Assembly (NCBI RefSeq): GCF_001424265.1
Contig: NZ_LMOV01000004.1
Location: 1 to 64,000, forward strand
DNA from: Acidovorax sp. Leaf160
GTDB taxonomy: Bacteria; Pseudomonadota; Gammaproteobacteria; Burkholderiales; Burkholderiaceae_C
DNA: 64,000 bases
Direction: 5' to 3'
The translations under genes were made by a program, and so were the position numbers. Under the pieces are notes generated by a model, which was not told the origin of the DNA, ran no database searches, and saw nothing but the letters and a program-made list of their open reading frames with translations. Below, piece after piece: positions 1 to 8,502 of the stretch (position 1 is the stretch's first letter; each line of letters starts with the position of its first letter).

Positions 1-98
1 TCGTTGCGCAGGATGGTGTACCAGCCGGCGTCCTGGTTCTCGACGAGGGTCGTTGCGCAGGATGGTGTACCAGCCGGCGTCCTGGTTCTCGACGAGGG
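1..98. repeat. 49-bp perfect tandem duplication at window edge
   Basis: Bases 1-49 and 50-98 are identical, two exact head-to-tail copies. The repeat stops sharply after base 98 and may continue to the left of the window. Because 49 is not a multiple of three, the second copy shifts the frame of the lipoprotein gene that crosses it on the minus strand. The tract begins exactly at base 1, so an assembly or record-end artefact is as likely as a real duplication. Confidence 0.95.
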
Positions 99-297
99 AG
101 ACGGTGCCGAGGGGGGCGGCGCACTTTTGCAGCTCGCTGCTCTCGCCGGAGGCACTGGCGCCGCCGGCAGCGCCGGTGGCGACGGTCTTGGCGTCGGGGC
201 TGCCCATGCGCATGTTGGTGGTCTCGCAGCCGGCCAGCAGCAGGGTGGCGGCGCAGGCCGTGGCCAGCAGGGTGAAGGTGTGCGTCTTCCGGGTCAT
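1..297 (-). CDS. CsgG/HfaB-like lipoprotein, N-terminal part, frame-shifted by the 49-bp duplication
   Basis: Translation from the ATG at 297 gives a lipoprotein signal peptide (MTRK, then a hydrophobic stretch) with the lipobox LLAGC at residues 20-24, so Cys24 would be lipidated. A Gly/Ala/Ser-rich linker follows, then the conserved-looking segment CAAPLGTVSLVENQDAGW and YTILRN. That segment resembles outer-membrane CsgG/HfaB-family lipoproteins (the curli secretion and holdfast-anchoring superfamily) as I recall them from Comamonadaceae. The reading frame enters the second repeat copy at base 49 in a different frame, giving DPRREPGRRLVHHP, which does not look like the family. The rest of the gene lies outside the window. 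Family assignment is from memory of similar proteins; the signal peptide and the frame change are seen directly. Confidence 0.6.
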   Translation of the reverse strand, partial: MTRKTHTFTLLATACAATLLLAGCETTNMRMGSPDAKTVATGAAGGASASGESSELQKCAAPLGTVSLVENQDAGWYTILRNDPRREPGRRLVHHPAQR

Positions 298-386
298 GAT
301 CGATTCCTCTGATGGTGTTGGAATGTCTTGGTGAAAAGGTAGGCCGGCAGCCGCCGGGGCCTGCGGTCAGGCCGGGCGCGGCGGCA

Positions 387-1166
387 TCATAGCCCTGGGC
401 CGGGGCCACTCCCCCGTCGGCCCGGGCCGGCAGCAGCCTGGCCGACGCGGTACAGCCAGACGCGTTTGGCGCCGGGCCCGCCCTGCAGACAGGCGTCCGC
501 CACCCGGCCGGGCACCTCGAACTCCAGGCTGACCAGCCAGCTTCCGGACGCCATTTCGGCCTCGGCCTTGGTAGCAGCGCGTTTCATGCTTTCCGGCCGT
601 TGGAACAGATAGACGAGCGCATAGCCGCTCCAGCCGGCCGCCCAGATGTCGCCGCGCCGCACGCGCGCCCAGGGGCAGCGCAGCGCGCACAGGGCCCGCA
701 GCGGCCAGCTCCATTCCAGCCCGTGCAGGCGTGCCTGCGGATAGGCCCTGCGCAGCGCGATCAGCCCGTCGCCCAGGCCGCAGCCGGCGTCCAGCACGGG
801 CGCATCGGGCGGCAGGGGCGCCAGCGCGGCCAGGCCCTGCAGCGCCCCGCGCGGGGTGGGAAAGAGCGGCGCGTCGCGCCAGGCATTGAGGGGATAGACC
901 AGCAGCAGCAGGGCCAGCGGCACCAGCCAGGCCCAGGCCGGCACGCCGGCGGCAGCGCCGGTCAGCGCGAGCGACAGCGGAAACCCCGCCGCGATCAGCC
1001 CGCGCCGCCACCAGCCCTGCCCCAGCAGGCTGGCCGCCGTGCCCAGGGCGCAGGCCAGCGCCAGCGCGAAGGCGGCGGGCAGCCAACGCTGCAGGCCGGC
1101 GTAGGCCAGCCAGGCGGCACCCCAGGCCAGCAGGGCCGGCAAGGGCCAGGGCAGCCAGCGGGTCAT
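387..1166 (-). CDS. membrane-anchored class I SAM-dependent methyltransferase
   Basis: This 259-residue protein has two parts. Residues 1-100 hold three to four hydrophobic segments (LLAWGAAWLAYAGL, AFALALACALG, LIAAGFPLSLALTG, WLVPLALLLLVYPL). A soluble domain follows, with the class I methyltransferase motif I VLDAGCGLGDGL near residue 125 and the acidic strand end LHGLEWS. Substrate is unknown. The C-terminus is Gly/Pro-rich and low in complexity. The gene stands alone between the CsgG-like gene and an unrelated membrane protein. The fold call is firm; whether the substrate is a lipid or a membrane-bound molecule is inference from the anchor. Confidence 0.75.
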   Translation of the reverse strand: MTRWLPWPLPALLAWGAAWLAYAGLQRWLPAAFALALACALGTAASLLGQGWWRRGLIAAGFPLSLALTGAAAGVPAWAWLVPLALLLLVYPLNAWRDAPLFPTPRGALQGLAALAPLPPDAPVLDAGCGLGDGLIALRRAYPQARLHGLEWSWPLRALCALRCPWARVRRGDIWAAGWSGYALVYLFQRPESMKRAATKAEAEMASGSWLVSLEFEVPGRVADACLQGGPGAKRVWLYRVGQAAAGPGRRGSGPGPGL

Positions 1167-1388
1167 GGCCGGGGGTTTCCGGGCAGGCGCAAGGGCATGG
1201 GTAGGGGGCGGTCGCGGTGGAGGCGCATTTCCAGTGACCGGTCAGCTGATCGCTCGGCAGGTGCTTCGGTGCGCTGCATTCTAGTGAGGAGGAGTCTGGC
1301 ATTTCGCCGCGAGGTTCTGGTGCGGTTGTCCGCTTCATCAGGGGCCTGCCTGTTTCCAGGACGAGCCATAGAAAATGTGCTGCATCCC

Positions 1389-1787
1389 TCAATCCGGCTT
1401 CGACTTGAACATCCTCCCAACGTTGTCATCGATAAATGGCAGCGCGAGAGCAACCCCCCAACTCGCGGTGGCAATAAGCGTCAAAGCCTGAGCCCAGGAC
1501 GAACTGATAAATACTATTTGACTGCTTAATATGAAAGCCAGAAAACAAGCAGCGGTAATGAGATTGAGCATCGGCGCCCACGATAAAAATCTCATGGATC
1601 CGTAGAGCCCTGCGATCGCGCCCAAGATCGTGAGGACAAGAAAAAGGATCGTTTCGCCGTCGAGCGGAGCGGGGTGTCTTCCGCTGTAAGGGTACGCAAG
1701 CAGACCGAAAATCGAATCAATCCGAGCCGAAAGATGAAAAAGGATGAAAGACATGGCAACGAGTATCCGGTAGCGGTTTTTTGTCAT
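1389..1787 (-). CDS. small four-helix membrane protein of unknown function
   Basis: This is a 132-residue protein starting MTKNRYRILVAMSF. The start at 1787 is chosen because AGGGGA lies just upstream as a ribosome-binding site; an in-frame upstream extension exists but reads as non-protein-like. Four hydrophobic segments are visible (ILVAMSFILFHL, TILFLVLTILGAIAGLYG, MLNLITAACFLAFILSSQIVFI, ALTLIATASWGVALALPF), and the tail is charged (DDNVGRMFKSKPD). I do not recognise the family. Its codons and surroundings are clearly more AT-rich than the neighbouring genes, which suggests recent acquisition. It has no evident operon partners. Confidence 0.65.
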   Translation of the reverse strand: MTKNRYRILVAMSFILFHLSARIDSIFGLLAYPYSGRHPAPLDGETILFLVLTILGAIAGLYGSMRFLSWAPMLNLITAACFLAFILSSQIVFISSSWAQALTLIATASWGVALALPFIDDNVGRMFKSKPD

Positions 1788-2317
1788 GTCTTCCCCTGCT
1801 CTTGTGCAATTTGCAGGCAACCTTAACGGGGTTGTACAGCGATCATGCCGGATGAGCTGCGGATTATTGATGCCATGACAAATCACCACATTTGTGGAGG
1901 ATGGCGGAGCACCCCAGCAGCGTCCGGGGGCAAAGCAGAAGCAGCGTGGAAACGGTCGCGGGGGAATAGCCTTGCAACGATCGTTCATGCCACAGGCTGA
2001 ACCGGTTCTTCAAAGCGGCTCAAAGCACCGGGCAATGCGGTTCGGGCGTGCGCGTACCGCCCGATCCGGCGAGTCACGCCAGAAGGATGGTCTGAGCCGC
2101 CCTTGGCGCGGTGCATTCCAAAGCCGGCTTCTTGCTGACAGGCTGCGGCGCGGCTGTCCGCCCCGGTGTACGCGCCGCTCCGCCCACAATCGACCGCATA
2201 GCCACCGGACCGCCTCTGTGCCCCACCCCCTCCTTTGCCCCACCTTGCCGATGCCTCGCTCGCACCGCAGGCTCCGCATGCGGGCGTTCCGGGTGCCGGC
2301 TGCGTCGTGCCCCGTGC
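1788..2317. other. 530-bp intergenic region, no convincing gene
   Basis: The left half is AT-richer and contains the perfect palindrome CCACATTTGTGG at 1886-1897, a possible operator or promoter element for the small membrane-protein gene. The right half is GC-rich. Open frames in both directions here are Arg/Pro/Ser-rich and look like noncoding shadows. I see nothing else recognisable. Confidence 0.5.
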
Positions 2318-3085
2318 ATGACTGACCCCGCCGTTCGATCCGCAAGAGGAGTCGGCCGCCTGTTCGGCGCGGCGCTCTTCAGCCTCGCCTGCGGCCTGAT
2401 CGTCGGCTACCTGGGCGGCTGGGTGCCCGTACCGCCGCGTTGGGACCCGTTGGCGGCGCTGGACGTGACCGAGACGCCGAATATGCTGACCCCGTTCAAG
2501 ATGCGCCGCACGCGCGCCGACCCCGACCAGTGCCTGGCCGCGCTGCGTGTGTCCGGCCTGCGCTTTTCTGCCGTGCCCGACCGTGCGCCGGTGCAGGGCT
2601 GCGGCTTCACGAACGCGGTGCGGCTGGAGGCCGGCCACCGCGTGCAGTTGAGCCGTGCCACGGTGCTCAGCTGCCGCGCCGCGCTGTCGTTCGCGCTCTG
2701 GGAGCGGCACGACCTGCAGGACGCCGCCCGTGCCGAGCTGGGCCAGGAGGTGCGCCGCATCGACCACCTGGGCAGCTACGCCTGCCGCGACGTGAACACC
2801 GGCGACGGGCGCGGCACCGGCCGACGCAGCCGCCATGCCACGGCCGATGCGCTGGACGTGAGTGGGTTCACGCTGTCCAATGGCCGGCGCATCCAGCTGC
2901 TGAGAGATGCGCCCCAGCCGTGGGAAGACGCCCAGGCGCTGCAGCGCGACCCGGTCGCCCGGTTTCTGCACGCCGCGCATGCGGGCGCCTGCCGCCGCTT
3001 CGACGGCACGCTGGGCCCGGGCTACAACCGGGTGCACCGCGACCATTTCCACCTGGAAGCGGGCGGCTGGCCCATTTGCCGCTGA
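2318..3085 (+). CDS. extensin-like C-terminal domain protein
   Basis: This is a 255-residue protein. Residues 10-30 form one N-terminal hydrophobic segment (LFGAALFSLACGLIVGYLGGW), a signal anchor placing the rest outside the cytoplasm. The remainder matches the bacterial extensin-like C-terminal family: CLAALRVSGLRFSAVPDR, GCGFTNAVRL, the HATADALDVSGFTL block and the C-terminal HRDHFHLEAGGWPIC. The conserved His/Asp pattern (HATADALD, HRDHFH) resembles metallopeptidases of the DD-carboxypeptidase or VanY-like fold, so a role in the cell wall is plausible but unproven. The start at 2318 is chosen because upstream sequence in frame is low complexity. It is probably monocistronic, with cbpA following about 100 bp later. 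Confidence 0.75.
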   Translation: MTDPAVRSARGVGRLFGAALFSLACGLIVGYLGGWVPVPPRWDPLAALDVTETPNMLTPFKMRRTRADPDQCLAALRVSGLRFSAVPDRAPVQGCGFTNAVRLEAGHRVQLSRATVLSCRAALSFALWERHDLQDAARAELGQEVRRIDHLGSYACRDVNTGDGRGTGRRSRHATADALDVSGFTLSNGRRIQLLRDAPQPWEDAQALQRDPVARFLHAAHAGACRRFDGTLGPGYNRVHRDHFHLEAGGWPICR

Positions 3086-3187
3086 GCCGATTGCGGCGTC
3101 GGCCGACTTGGCGGGCGCGGCGCCCTGCTCCACCATGCAGGCGATCCGTTCGCATCTCCTTCCCTCCACCTCCCTCATCGGAACACC

Positions 3188-4189
3188 ATGGACTTCAAGG
3201 ATTACTACAGCGCCTTGGGCGTGGACCGCAAGGCGTCGGCCGACGAAGTGCGCAAGGCCTATCGCAAGCTGGCCCGCAAGTACCACCCCGACGTCAGCCA
3301 GGAGGCCGATGCCGAGGCGAAGATGAAGGAGGTCAACGAGGCCTACGAGGTGCTGCACGACGCCGAAAAGCGTGCCGCCTACGACGCCCTGGCCGATCGC
3401 GTGGCCAGCGGCGCTGCGCACGGCTCAGCAGGCCGATCGGGCGGCACGCAGGGCTTCACGCCGCCGCCCGGCTGGGACGAGGGCTTCGACTTCAGCCGCG
3501 CCCGCCATGGCGGCACCGCCGGCCCGGCCGACGATGCGGACTTCAGCGATTTCTTTTCCTCCCTGTTCGGCGCGGCCCAGCGCCGCCAGGCACAGCAGCG
3601 CCAGCCGCGCATGCGGGGCGACGACCAGCATGCGGCCATCGAGGTGGACCTGCCCACCAGCCTGCGCGGCGGCGAACATACCTTGCAACTGCAGGCGATG
3701 GAGCTGGACGACGACGGCCAGCCGCAGCTGGTGCAGCGCACGCTGCAGGTGAAGATTCCGCCCGGCGTGCGGCCGGGCCAGCTGATCCGGCTGGCCGGCC
3801 AGGGCCTGCCCGGGCACGGCGGCGAGCCGGCGGGCGACTTGTTCCTGGAGCTGCGCCTCACGCCCGATGCGCGCTGGCGGGTCGAGGGGCACGATGTGAC
3901 GATGAAGCTGCCGGTGACGCCCAGCGAGGCCGCCCTGGGCGCGCAGGTGCGGGTGCCGCTGCCCAATGGCGACGAGGTGGAGGTCACCGTGCCGCCCGGC
4001 TCCCGCCCCGGGCGCCGGCTGCGGCTGAAGGAACGCGGTTTTCCGGGCGCGACGCCCGGCCACCTGTACCTGGAACTGGAGCTGGCGCTGCCGCCCGCCG
4101 ATTCCGACGCGGCCCGCGCGGCCTATGAGGCGCTGGCCCGCGCCAGCGCAGCCTTCAACCCCCGCAGCGCACTGGGAGCCTCCGCATGA
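3188..4189 (+). CDS. cbpA: DnaJ-class co-chaperone CbpA
   Basis: The protein is 333 residues. It opens with a J-domain ([21 protein letters not shown]) carrying the HPD tripeptide at residues 33-35, which stimulates the DnaK ATPase. A Gly-rich linker with a [18 protein letters not shown] segment follows, and then two beta-sandwich client-binding domains ([36 protein letters not shown]). The zinc-finger Cys repeats of DnaJ are absent, which makes it CbpA rather than DnaJ. The next gene, cbpM, overlaps by 4 bases (ATGA), so the two are translationally coupled, the usual arrangement for CbpA and its modulator. Confidence 0.93.
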   Translation: MDFKDYYSALGVDRKASADEVRKAYRKLARKYHPDVSQEADAEAKMKEVNEAYEVLHDAEKRAAYDALADRVASGAAHGSAGRSGGTQGFTPPPGWDEGFDFSRARHGGTAGPADDADFSDFFSSLFGAAQRRQAQQRQPRMRGDDQHAAIEVDLPTSLRGGEHTLQLQAMELDDDGQPQLVQRTLQVKIPPGVRPGQLIRLAGQGLPGHGGEPAGDLFLELRLTPDARWRVEGHDVTMKLPVTPSEAALGAQVRVPLPNGDEVEVTVPPGSRPGRRLRLKERGFPGATPGHLYLELELALPPADSDAARAAYEALARASAAFNPRSALGASA

Positions 4190-4527
4190 CCGCCACGACC
4201 TATGTTCGCCACACCAGCGTCACCATCACGCAAGCCCACCCGGTGGATGATGCCCACCCGCTGGGCACGATCGAACTGGCCCGCGCGGCGGGCGACCGCG
4301 AGGAATGGGTGGTCGCGCTGGTCGAAGCCGGCCTGATCGCGCCCGCCGTGCCCGGCGCGCCGCAGGCGCAATGGGTGTTCGACGGCGAGGCCCTGCGCTG
4401 CGCGCTGCAGGCGCGGCGGCTGCAGCGGGACTTCGACGTCGGGCTGGATGCGGCAGCGCTGATCATCGACCTGCAGCGCGAGGTGCGGCGGCTGCGGGCG
4501 CTGGTGGGGACTCGGCAGACGCCTTGA
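4186..4527 (+). CDS. cbpM: CbpM, modulator of CbpA
   Basis: This 113-residue MerR-like helical protein starts with the ATG that overlaps the cbpA stop. The pattern [25 protein letters not shown] followed by a C-terminal coiled helix ([22 protein letters not shown]) fits the CbpM family, whose members bind the J-domain of CbpA and inhibit its co-chaperone activity and DNA binding. Length and gene order agree with known cbpAM operons. About 140 bp follow without a gene before the convergent parB end. Confidence 0.88.
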   Translation: MTATTYVRHTSVTITQAHPVDDAHPLGTIELARAAGDREEWVVALVEAGLIAPAVPGAPQAQWVFDGEALRCALQARRLQRDFDVGLDAAALIIDLQREVRRLRALVGTRQTP

Positions 4528-4671
4528 GCCCCATCGGCGCGGCGGGGGCCCTACCGGTCCGGGAAGAAAAGTCCGTCCCGGCTGGGCTGATCGAAGCCAA
4601 GGCGGGCAGCGGGCAGAGCCCTTCGGCCAGGCTCAGCGCAATCGCGGTTGAGCGGCTGAGCGGCTGACGCC

Positions 4672-5631
4672 CTATTTCCGCAGCCGGTCGATCAACCCGT
4701 TCAGCGCTTCCAGCGAACCGAACTGGATCGCCAGCTCGCCCATCTCCTCGGTCTGGCCGCCACGCTTGACGCGCTTCTTGATGCGCACTTCTACCTCGGC
4801 CATGAGCAGGTCGGACAGCTCTTCTTCCACGCGCTTCACGTCGCCCGACTTGGCGGCGGCATCCTTCTTGCCGGCGGCGCCGGAGGGCGCCAGGCCGAAG
4901 TCGGCGCCCAGCTTCTTCACCAGCGCTTCGGATTCACGCACCGACAGCTTGCGCGCGGCGATCTGGTTGCCGGCGGTGATCTGGGCGGCGCGGTCCAGCG
5001 CCAGCAGGGCGCGGGCGTGGCCCATGTCCAGGTCGCCGGCCATCAGCATGGACTGCACCGGCTCGGCCAGGTTCAAGAGGCGCAGCAGGTTGCTGGCGGC
5101 GCTGCGCGAGCGGCCCACGGCCTGCGCGGCCTGCTCGTGGGTCAGGCCGAATTCGCGGGTCAGGCGTGCCAGGCCCTGGGCCTCTTCCAGCGGGTTCAGG
5201 TCTTCGCGCTGGATGTTCTCGATGAGCGCCATGGCGGCGGCGGACTCGTCGGGCACGTCGCGCACCAGCACCGGCACCTCGGCCAGGCCCGCCAGGCGCG
5301 AGGCGCGGAACCGCCGCTCGCCGGCGATGATTTCGTACTGGCCGGCGTTTTCGCCCGTCGTCAGGCGCCGCACCAGGATGGGCTGCATGATGCCTTGGGC
5401 CTTGATGGACTCGGCCAGCTCGTAGAGCGCGCCTTCGTCCATGCGGGTGCGGGGCTGGTAGATGCCGGGCACCAGCGCGCTCAGGGGCAGCGTGGTGGGC
5501 GTGCTGCTGTTGGCGGCGGGCGCGTCGGGCGTGGCGGCGTTGGCGGCCGGCGCCGGCAGGGCGTCGGCGACCTTGGGGCCGAGCAGGGCTTCGAGTCCGC
5601 GGCCGAGGCCCTTGGGTTTCTTGGTGACCAT
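4672..5631 (-). CDS. parB: chromosome partitioning protein ParB
   Basis: The protein is 319 residues. The N-terminal KKPKGLGRGLEALLG is the ParA-stimulating arginine segment. It is followed by the ParB/Srx nuclease-like CTPase fold (the IMQPILVRR region and GERRFRASRLAGL), and by the helix-turn-helix that reads parS (LTHEQAAQAVGRSRSAASNLLRLL). The C-terminal dimerisation region contains a KKRVKRGGQ segment. It acts with ParA to segregate newly copied origins; five parS-like sites lie 2-8 kb away in this window. The ATG at 5631 is chosen because MVTKKPKGLGRG is the usual family start. A TTG at 5655, overlapping the upstream hydrolase stop, would add eight residues (MKTTTTTT). Confidence 0.95.
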   Translation of the reverse strand: MVTKKPKGLGRGLEALLGPKVADALPAPAANAATPDAPAANSSTPTTLPLSALVPGIYQPRTRMDEGALYELAESIKAQGIMQPILVRRLTTGENAGQYEIIAGERRFRASRLAGLAEVPVLVRDVPDESAAAMALIENIQREDLNPLEEAQGLARLTREFGLTHEQAAQAVGRSRSAASNLLRLLNLAEPVQSMLMAGDLDMGHARALLALDRAAQITAGNQIAARKLSVRESEALVKKLGADFGLAPSGAAGKKDAAAKSGDVKRVEEELSDLLMAEVEVRIKKRVKRGGQTEEMGELAIQFGSLEALNGLIDRLRK

Positions 5632-5651
5632 GGTGGTTGTTGTCGTCGTCT

Positions 5652-6230
5652 TCAATTCGGAGGGTTGTTCTTCAATTGCGCGTCCGGGGCGTCCAGGGCT
5701 TGCAGCAGCTCCAGCCCCTCGGCCCAGTCGCCCAGGCCCGATTCGGCGTTCAGATGGCCGCGTGCGCCGGCGTCGTGCAGCCGTGCGCCCCAGGCGTCGG
5801 CCAGGGTCTGCGCGCGGTCGAAGCGGCAGTAGGGGTCGTCACGGCTGGCCACCAGCACGGCCGGGAAGGGCAGCGGCTGGCGGGCGATGGGGCTCCAGCC
5901 CGGCAGCAGCGGCGCGACCTCGGGGCTTTCGACGTCGCCGGGAGCGACCAGCAGCGCGCCCCGCACCCGGTGCGCATTGCGCGAATGCGCGGCCCACCAG
6001 GCGGTGAGGATGCAGCCCAGGCTGTGCGCGACCAGCACGACCGGGCCATCGGCATCGACCACGGTCTCTTCGAGCCGCGCCGACCAGTCGCCACGCAGGG
6101 GGCGCATCCAGTCGTGCTGTTCCACGCGGTGAAAGCCGTGCAGGGCCTCCCAGCGGGTCTGCCAATGGCCTTCGCCAGAATTCTGCCAACCGGGCAGGAT
6201 CAACACACGGGACGGCTCCATCATGGTCAT
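5652..6230 (-). CDS. RBBP9/YdeN-type serine alpha/beta-hydrolase
   Basis: This is a 192-residue compact hydrolase between parA and parB. Family hallmarks are present: LPGWQNSGEGHWQTRWE near the N-terminus, the nucleophile elbow VAHSLGC with Ser in the middle, the Asp loop ASRDDPYC, and the His loop GHLNAESGLGDW. Together these form a complete Ser-Asp-His triad of the RBBP9/YdeN family, whose natural substrates are unknown. It is probably co-transcribed with parA and parB, and its stop overlaps the alternative TTG start of parB. A link to segregation is only positional. Confidence 0.87.
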   Translation of the reverse strand: MTMMEPSRVLILPGWQNSGEGHWQTRWEALHGFHRVEQHDWMRPLRGDWSARLEETVVDADGPVVLVAHSLGCILTAWWAAHSRNAHRVRGALLVAPGDVESPEVAPLLPGWSPIARQPLPFPAVLVASRDDPYCRFDRAQTLADAWGARLHDAGARGHLNAESGLGDWAEGLELLQALDAPDAQLKNNPPN

Positions 6231-6240
6231 ATGCTCACTT

Positions 6241-6290
6241 ATTGATAGCTATAGGTGCTTATTTTTCAAGCGCTGGGGGCTGTTTTGGCA
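6241..6290. repeat. interspersed intergenic repeat, copy 1 (at parA 3' end)
   Basis: An AT-richer segment of about 50 bases carries GATAGCTATAGGTGCTTA, then TCAAGCGCTGGGGGCTGTTTT. The same modules (a TATTxxTTTTGATAGC-like half, then a GCGCT half and a G-rich AGGCC/GGGCTG end) recur at 34738, 42731, 50070 and 61202. Here the element runs into the parA gene and supplies its last codons and TGA stop. Confidence 0.6.
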
Positions 6291-7063
6291 TTCAATCCGG
6301 CCTGCACCCGCCGCACCATTTCGCGTGCGAACTCCACGAAGGCCTGGCTGCCACGGGCGTTGGGGTCGAACACCACGCCGGGCAGGCCGTAGCTGGGCGC
6401 TTCGGCCAGGCGCACGTTGCGCGGGATGACGGTGTCGAACACCTTGTCGCCGAAATGGTCCTTGAGCTGGGCGCTGACCTGCGCCTGCAGCGTGATGCGC
6501 GGGTCGAACATCACGCGCAGGAGGCCGATGATCTGCAGGTCGCGGTTGAGGTTGGCATGCACCTGCTTGATGGTGTTGACCAGATCGGTGAGCCCTTCGA
6601 GCGCGAAGTACTCGCACTGCATGGGCACGACCACGCCATGGGCGCTGCACAGGCCGTTCAGCGTGAGCATCGACAGGCTGGGCGGGCAGTCGATGAGCAC
6701 GAAGTCGTAGTCGCCGTCCACTTCGGCCAGGGCGGCCTTCAGGCGGCGCTCGCGGTGTTCCAGGGTGACCAGCTCCACCTCGGCCCCGGCCAGTTCGCGG
6801 TTGGCGCCCAGCACGTGGTAGCCGCACTGTTCGGCATTCACGGCGGCTTCCTGGATGGACGCCGACTCGAGCAGCACGTCGTACACCGTCAACTCCAGCG
6901 CGCGCTTGTCCACGCCCGACCCCATGGTGGCGTTGCCCTGCGGATCCAGGTCGACCAGCAGCACGCGCTGGCCTACCTTGGCCAGCCCGGCGGCCAGGTT
7001 GACGGAGGTGGTCGTCTTGCCGACGCCGCCCTTTTGGTTCGCGATGCAGAAGATCTGGGCCAT
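6266..7063 (-). CDS. parA: chromosome partitioning ATPase ParA (Soj)
   Basis: This 265-residue deviant Walker ATPase has the signature KGGVGKTT at residues 11-18, motif A' LLVDLDPQGNAT, and the Walker B-like strand DFVLIDCPPSLSML. There is no N-terminal helix-turn-helix, so it is the chromosomal Soj type (ParA type Ib-like). It binds DNA non-specifically with ATP and moves ParB-parS complexes. It lies in the order rsmG, lysE-like, parA, hydrolase, parB, all on the minus strand. The C-terminus and stop lie in an interspersed repeat. Confidence 0.96.
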   Translation of the reverse strand: MAQIFCIANQKGGVGKTTTSVNLAAGLAKVGQRVLLVDLDPQGNATMGSGVDKRALELTVYDVLLESASIQEAAVNAEQCGYHVLGANRELAGAEVELVTLEHRERRLKAALAEVDGDYDFVLIDCPPSLSMLTLNGLCSAHGVVVPMQCEYFALEGLTDLVNTIKQVHANLNRDLQIIGLLRVMFDPRITLQAQVSAQLKDHFGDKVFDTVIPRNVRLAEAPSYGLPGVVFDPNARGSQAFVEFAREMVRRVQAGLNAKTAPSA

Positions 7064-7126
7064 GGCTTGCGGGTGCTTTTCAGGAGAGAGTGCGAAAACG
7101 GGAAACGCGAGAGAAAAAAACGAAAA

Positions 7127-7741
7127 CTACTTGGACAACGCCAGCTTCAGGCCGAAGCCGATCAGGAACACTCCTGCCGTCTTCTCCAGCGCCCGGGCCA
7201 CCGCCGGGTGCGCGCGCATGCGGGCCGCCAGGTGGTGGGTGAGCAGGACGACGACGAGGCCGTAGAGGAACGTCAACGTGGCGATGGTGGCAGCCATCAC
7301 GCCGAAGGTCAGCAGGCCCTGGTGCTGGACCGGGTCCACGAACAGTGGAAAGAAGGCCATGTAGAACACGATGGCCTTGGGGTTCAGCAGCGTGATGAAG
7401 GCGCTCTGGCGGAAGTACTGGCGCGGCTGGATGGTGATGGCGGGCGCATCGCCCGGCTTGGCGGTGAGCAGCTTGTAGCCCAGCCAGGCCAAGTAGGCCG
7501 CGCCCAGCCACTGCACCGCGTGGAACGCCGCCGGGTAGGCTGCAAGCAGCGCCGCCACGCCGGCAACCGCCAGCCACATCAGCACCTGGTCGCCCGCGAT
7601 CACGCCCATGGTGGCGGCCAGGCCGGCGCGAATGCCGCCCTTGCCCGTGGAGGTGATCAGTGCAAGGTTGCCGGGCCCGGGAATGGCGAGGAACAGGACG
7701 ATGGCCGCGACGAAAGCCCCGTAATCAGCAATACCGAACAT
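7127..7741 (-). CDS. LysE/RhtB-family amino-acid exporter
   Basis: This 204-residue membrane protein has five to six hydrophobic helices. The family signature IPGPGNLALITSTGKGGIRAGLAATMGVIAGD is near the N-terminus, LGAAYLAWLGYKLL follows, and TLLNPKAIVFYMAFFPLF sits at the middle re-entrant region. It would export an amino acid or homoserine-lactone-like compound from the cytoplasm; the substrate cannot be read from sequence. It sits inside the partition block but has no functional tie to it. Confidence 0.88.
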   Translation of the reverse strand: MFGIADYGAFVAAIVLFLAIPGPGNLALITSTGKGGIRAGLAATMGVIAGDQVLMWLAVAGVAALLAAYPAAFHAVQWLGAAYLAWLGYKLLTAKPGDAPAITIQPRQYFRQSAFITLLNPKAIVFYMAFFPLFVDPVQHQGLLTFGVMAATIATLTFLYGLVVVLLTHHLAARMRAHPAVARALEKTAGVFLIGFGLKLALSK

Positions 7742-7821
7742 CGAACACCCCCGGAGCGCAAAAGGATGCCGAGTTTACGCGACCGCCCTTCCGAAGCGAC
7801 CCGGTGCGTCGTTTGCGCTGG

Positions 7822-8502
7822 TCAAGCGGCGGTAACAGGGCGCATCCAGACGATGCAGCGTTCGGCGTCCAGGCCCGGGACGGCCAACGGTTCCACGTGA
7901 AACACCGACACGCCGGCAGGCAGCGCGGCCAACTCATCGGCCGGATGCTTGCCCTTCATCGCCAGCCACACGCCGTCGTGCGACAGGGCCGCGCCGGACC
8001 AGGTGGTGAAATCCGCCAATGACGCGAAAGCGCGGCAGCTGACCACGTCGAAGGCCTGTGTCAGGCTCTCCACCCGGGCATGCAGGCCATGCAGATTCGG
8101 CAGGCGCAGCGTAGCCGCCGTCTGCTGGATGAAGGCCGCTTTCTTGGCAACGGTATCGACGCAGCTCACATCCAGCTCCGGGCAGCAAATGGCGAACACG
8201 ACGCCGGGCAGGCCGCCGCCGGAACCCACATCCAGCAGCCGCAGACCGCCGCCCTGCCCTGGCCCCTGCATGCGCTGTTCCAGATGGCGCTGCAGGGGTC
8301 CTACGGCCGCCAGGCTGTCGAGCAAGTGGTGGGTCAGCATCTCCCCAGGATCGCGCACCGAGGTCAGGTTGTAGACCTTGTTCCACTTCTGCAGCAGTGC
8401 CAGAAAATCGAGCAACTGGCCGTGCTGTGCGTCGGTCAGATCCAGGCCCAGCGTTTGGATGCCCTGCTCGAGCGGTGCCCGTAGCAACGCGTGGGCGCTC
8501 AT
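7822..8502 (-). CDS. rsmG: 16S rRNA (guanine-527-N7) methyltransferase RsmG
   Basis: The 226-residue GidB/RsmG protein methylates N7 of G527 in 16S rRNA. Visible hallmarks are [20 protein letters not shown] near the N-terminus, the SAM-binding [17 protein letters not shown], the acidic strand [16 protein letters not shown], and [13 protein letters not shown]. The start codon overlaps the mnmG stop (ATGA), so the two genes are coupled. A near-parS site (7889-7904) is embedded near its 3' end, encoding VFHVEP. Confidence 0.95.
   Translation of the reverse strand: MSAHALLRAPLEQGIQTLGLDLTDAQHGQLLDFLALLQKWNKVYNLTSVRDPGEMLTHHLLDSLAAVGPLQRHLEQRMQGPGQGGGLRLLDVGSGGGLPGVVFAICCPELDVSCVDTVAKKAAFIQQTAATLRLPNLHGLHARVESLTQAFDVVSCRAFASLADFTTWSGAALSHDGVWLAMKGKHPADELAALPAGVSVFHVEPLAVPGLDAERCIVWMRPVTAA
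7889..7904. promoter_or_regulatory. degenerate parS-like site inside rsmG
   Basis: GGTTCCACGTGAAACA differs from the parS consensus TGTTTCACGTGAAACA at two positions (1 and 5). It lies within the rsmG coding region and could be a weak ParB site. Confidence 0.6.

Noticed and set aside
1163-1474. Minus-strand open frame between the methyltransferase and the small membrane protein
   Set aside because: Arg/Pro/Cys-rich, no ribosome-binding site, no family resemblance; overlaps both neighbours.
1894-2325. Plus-strand open frame before the extensin-like gene
   Set aside because: Low-complexity Arg/Pro/His composition, typical of a GC-rich shadow; no ribosome-binding site.
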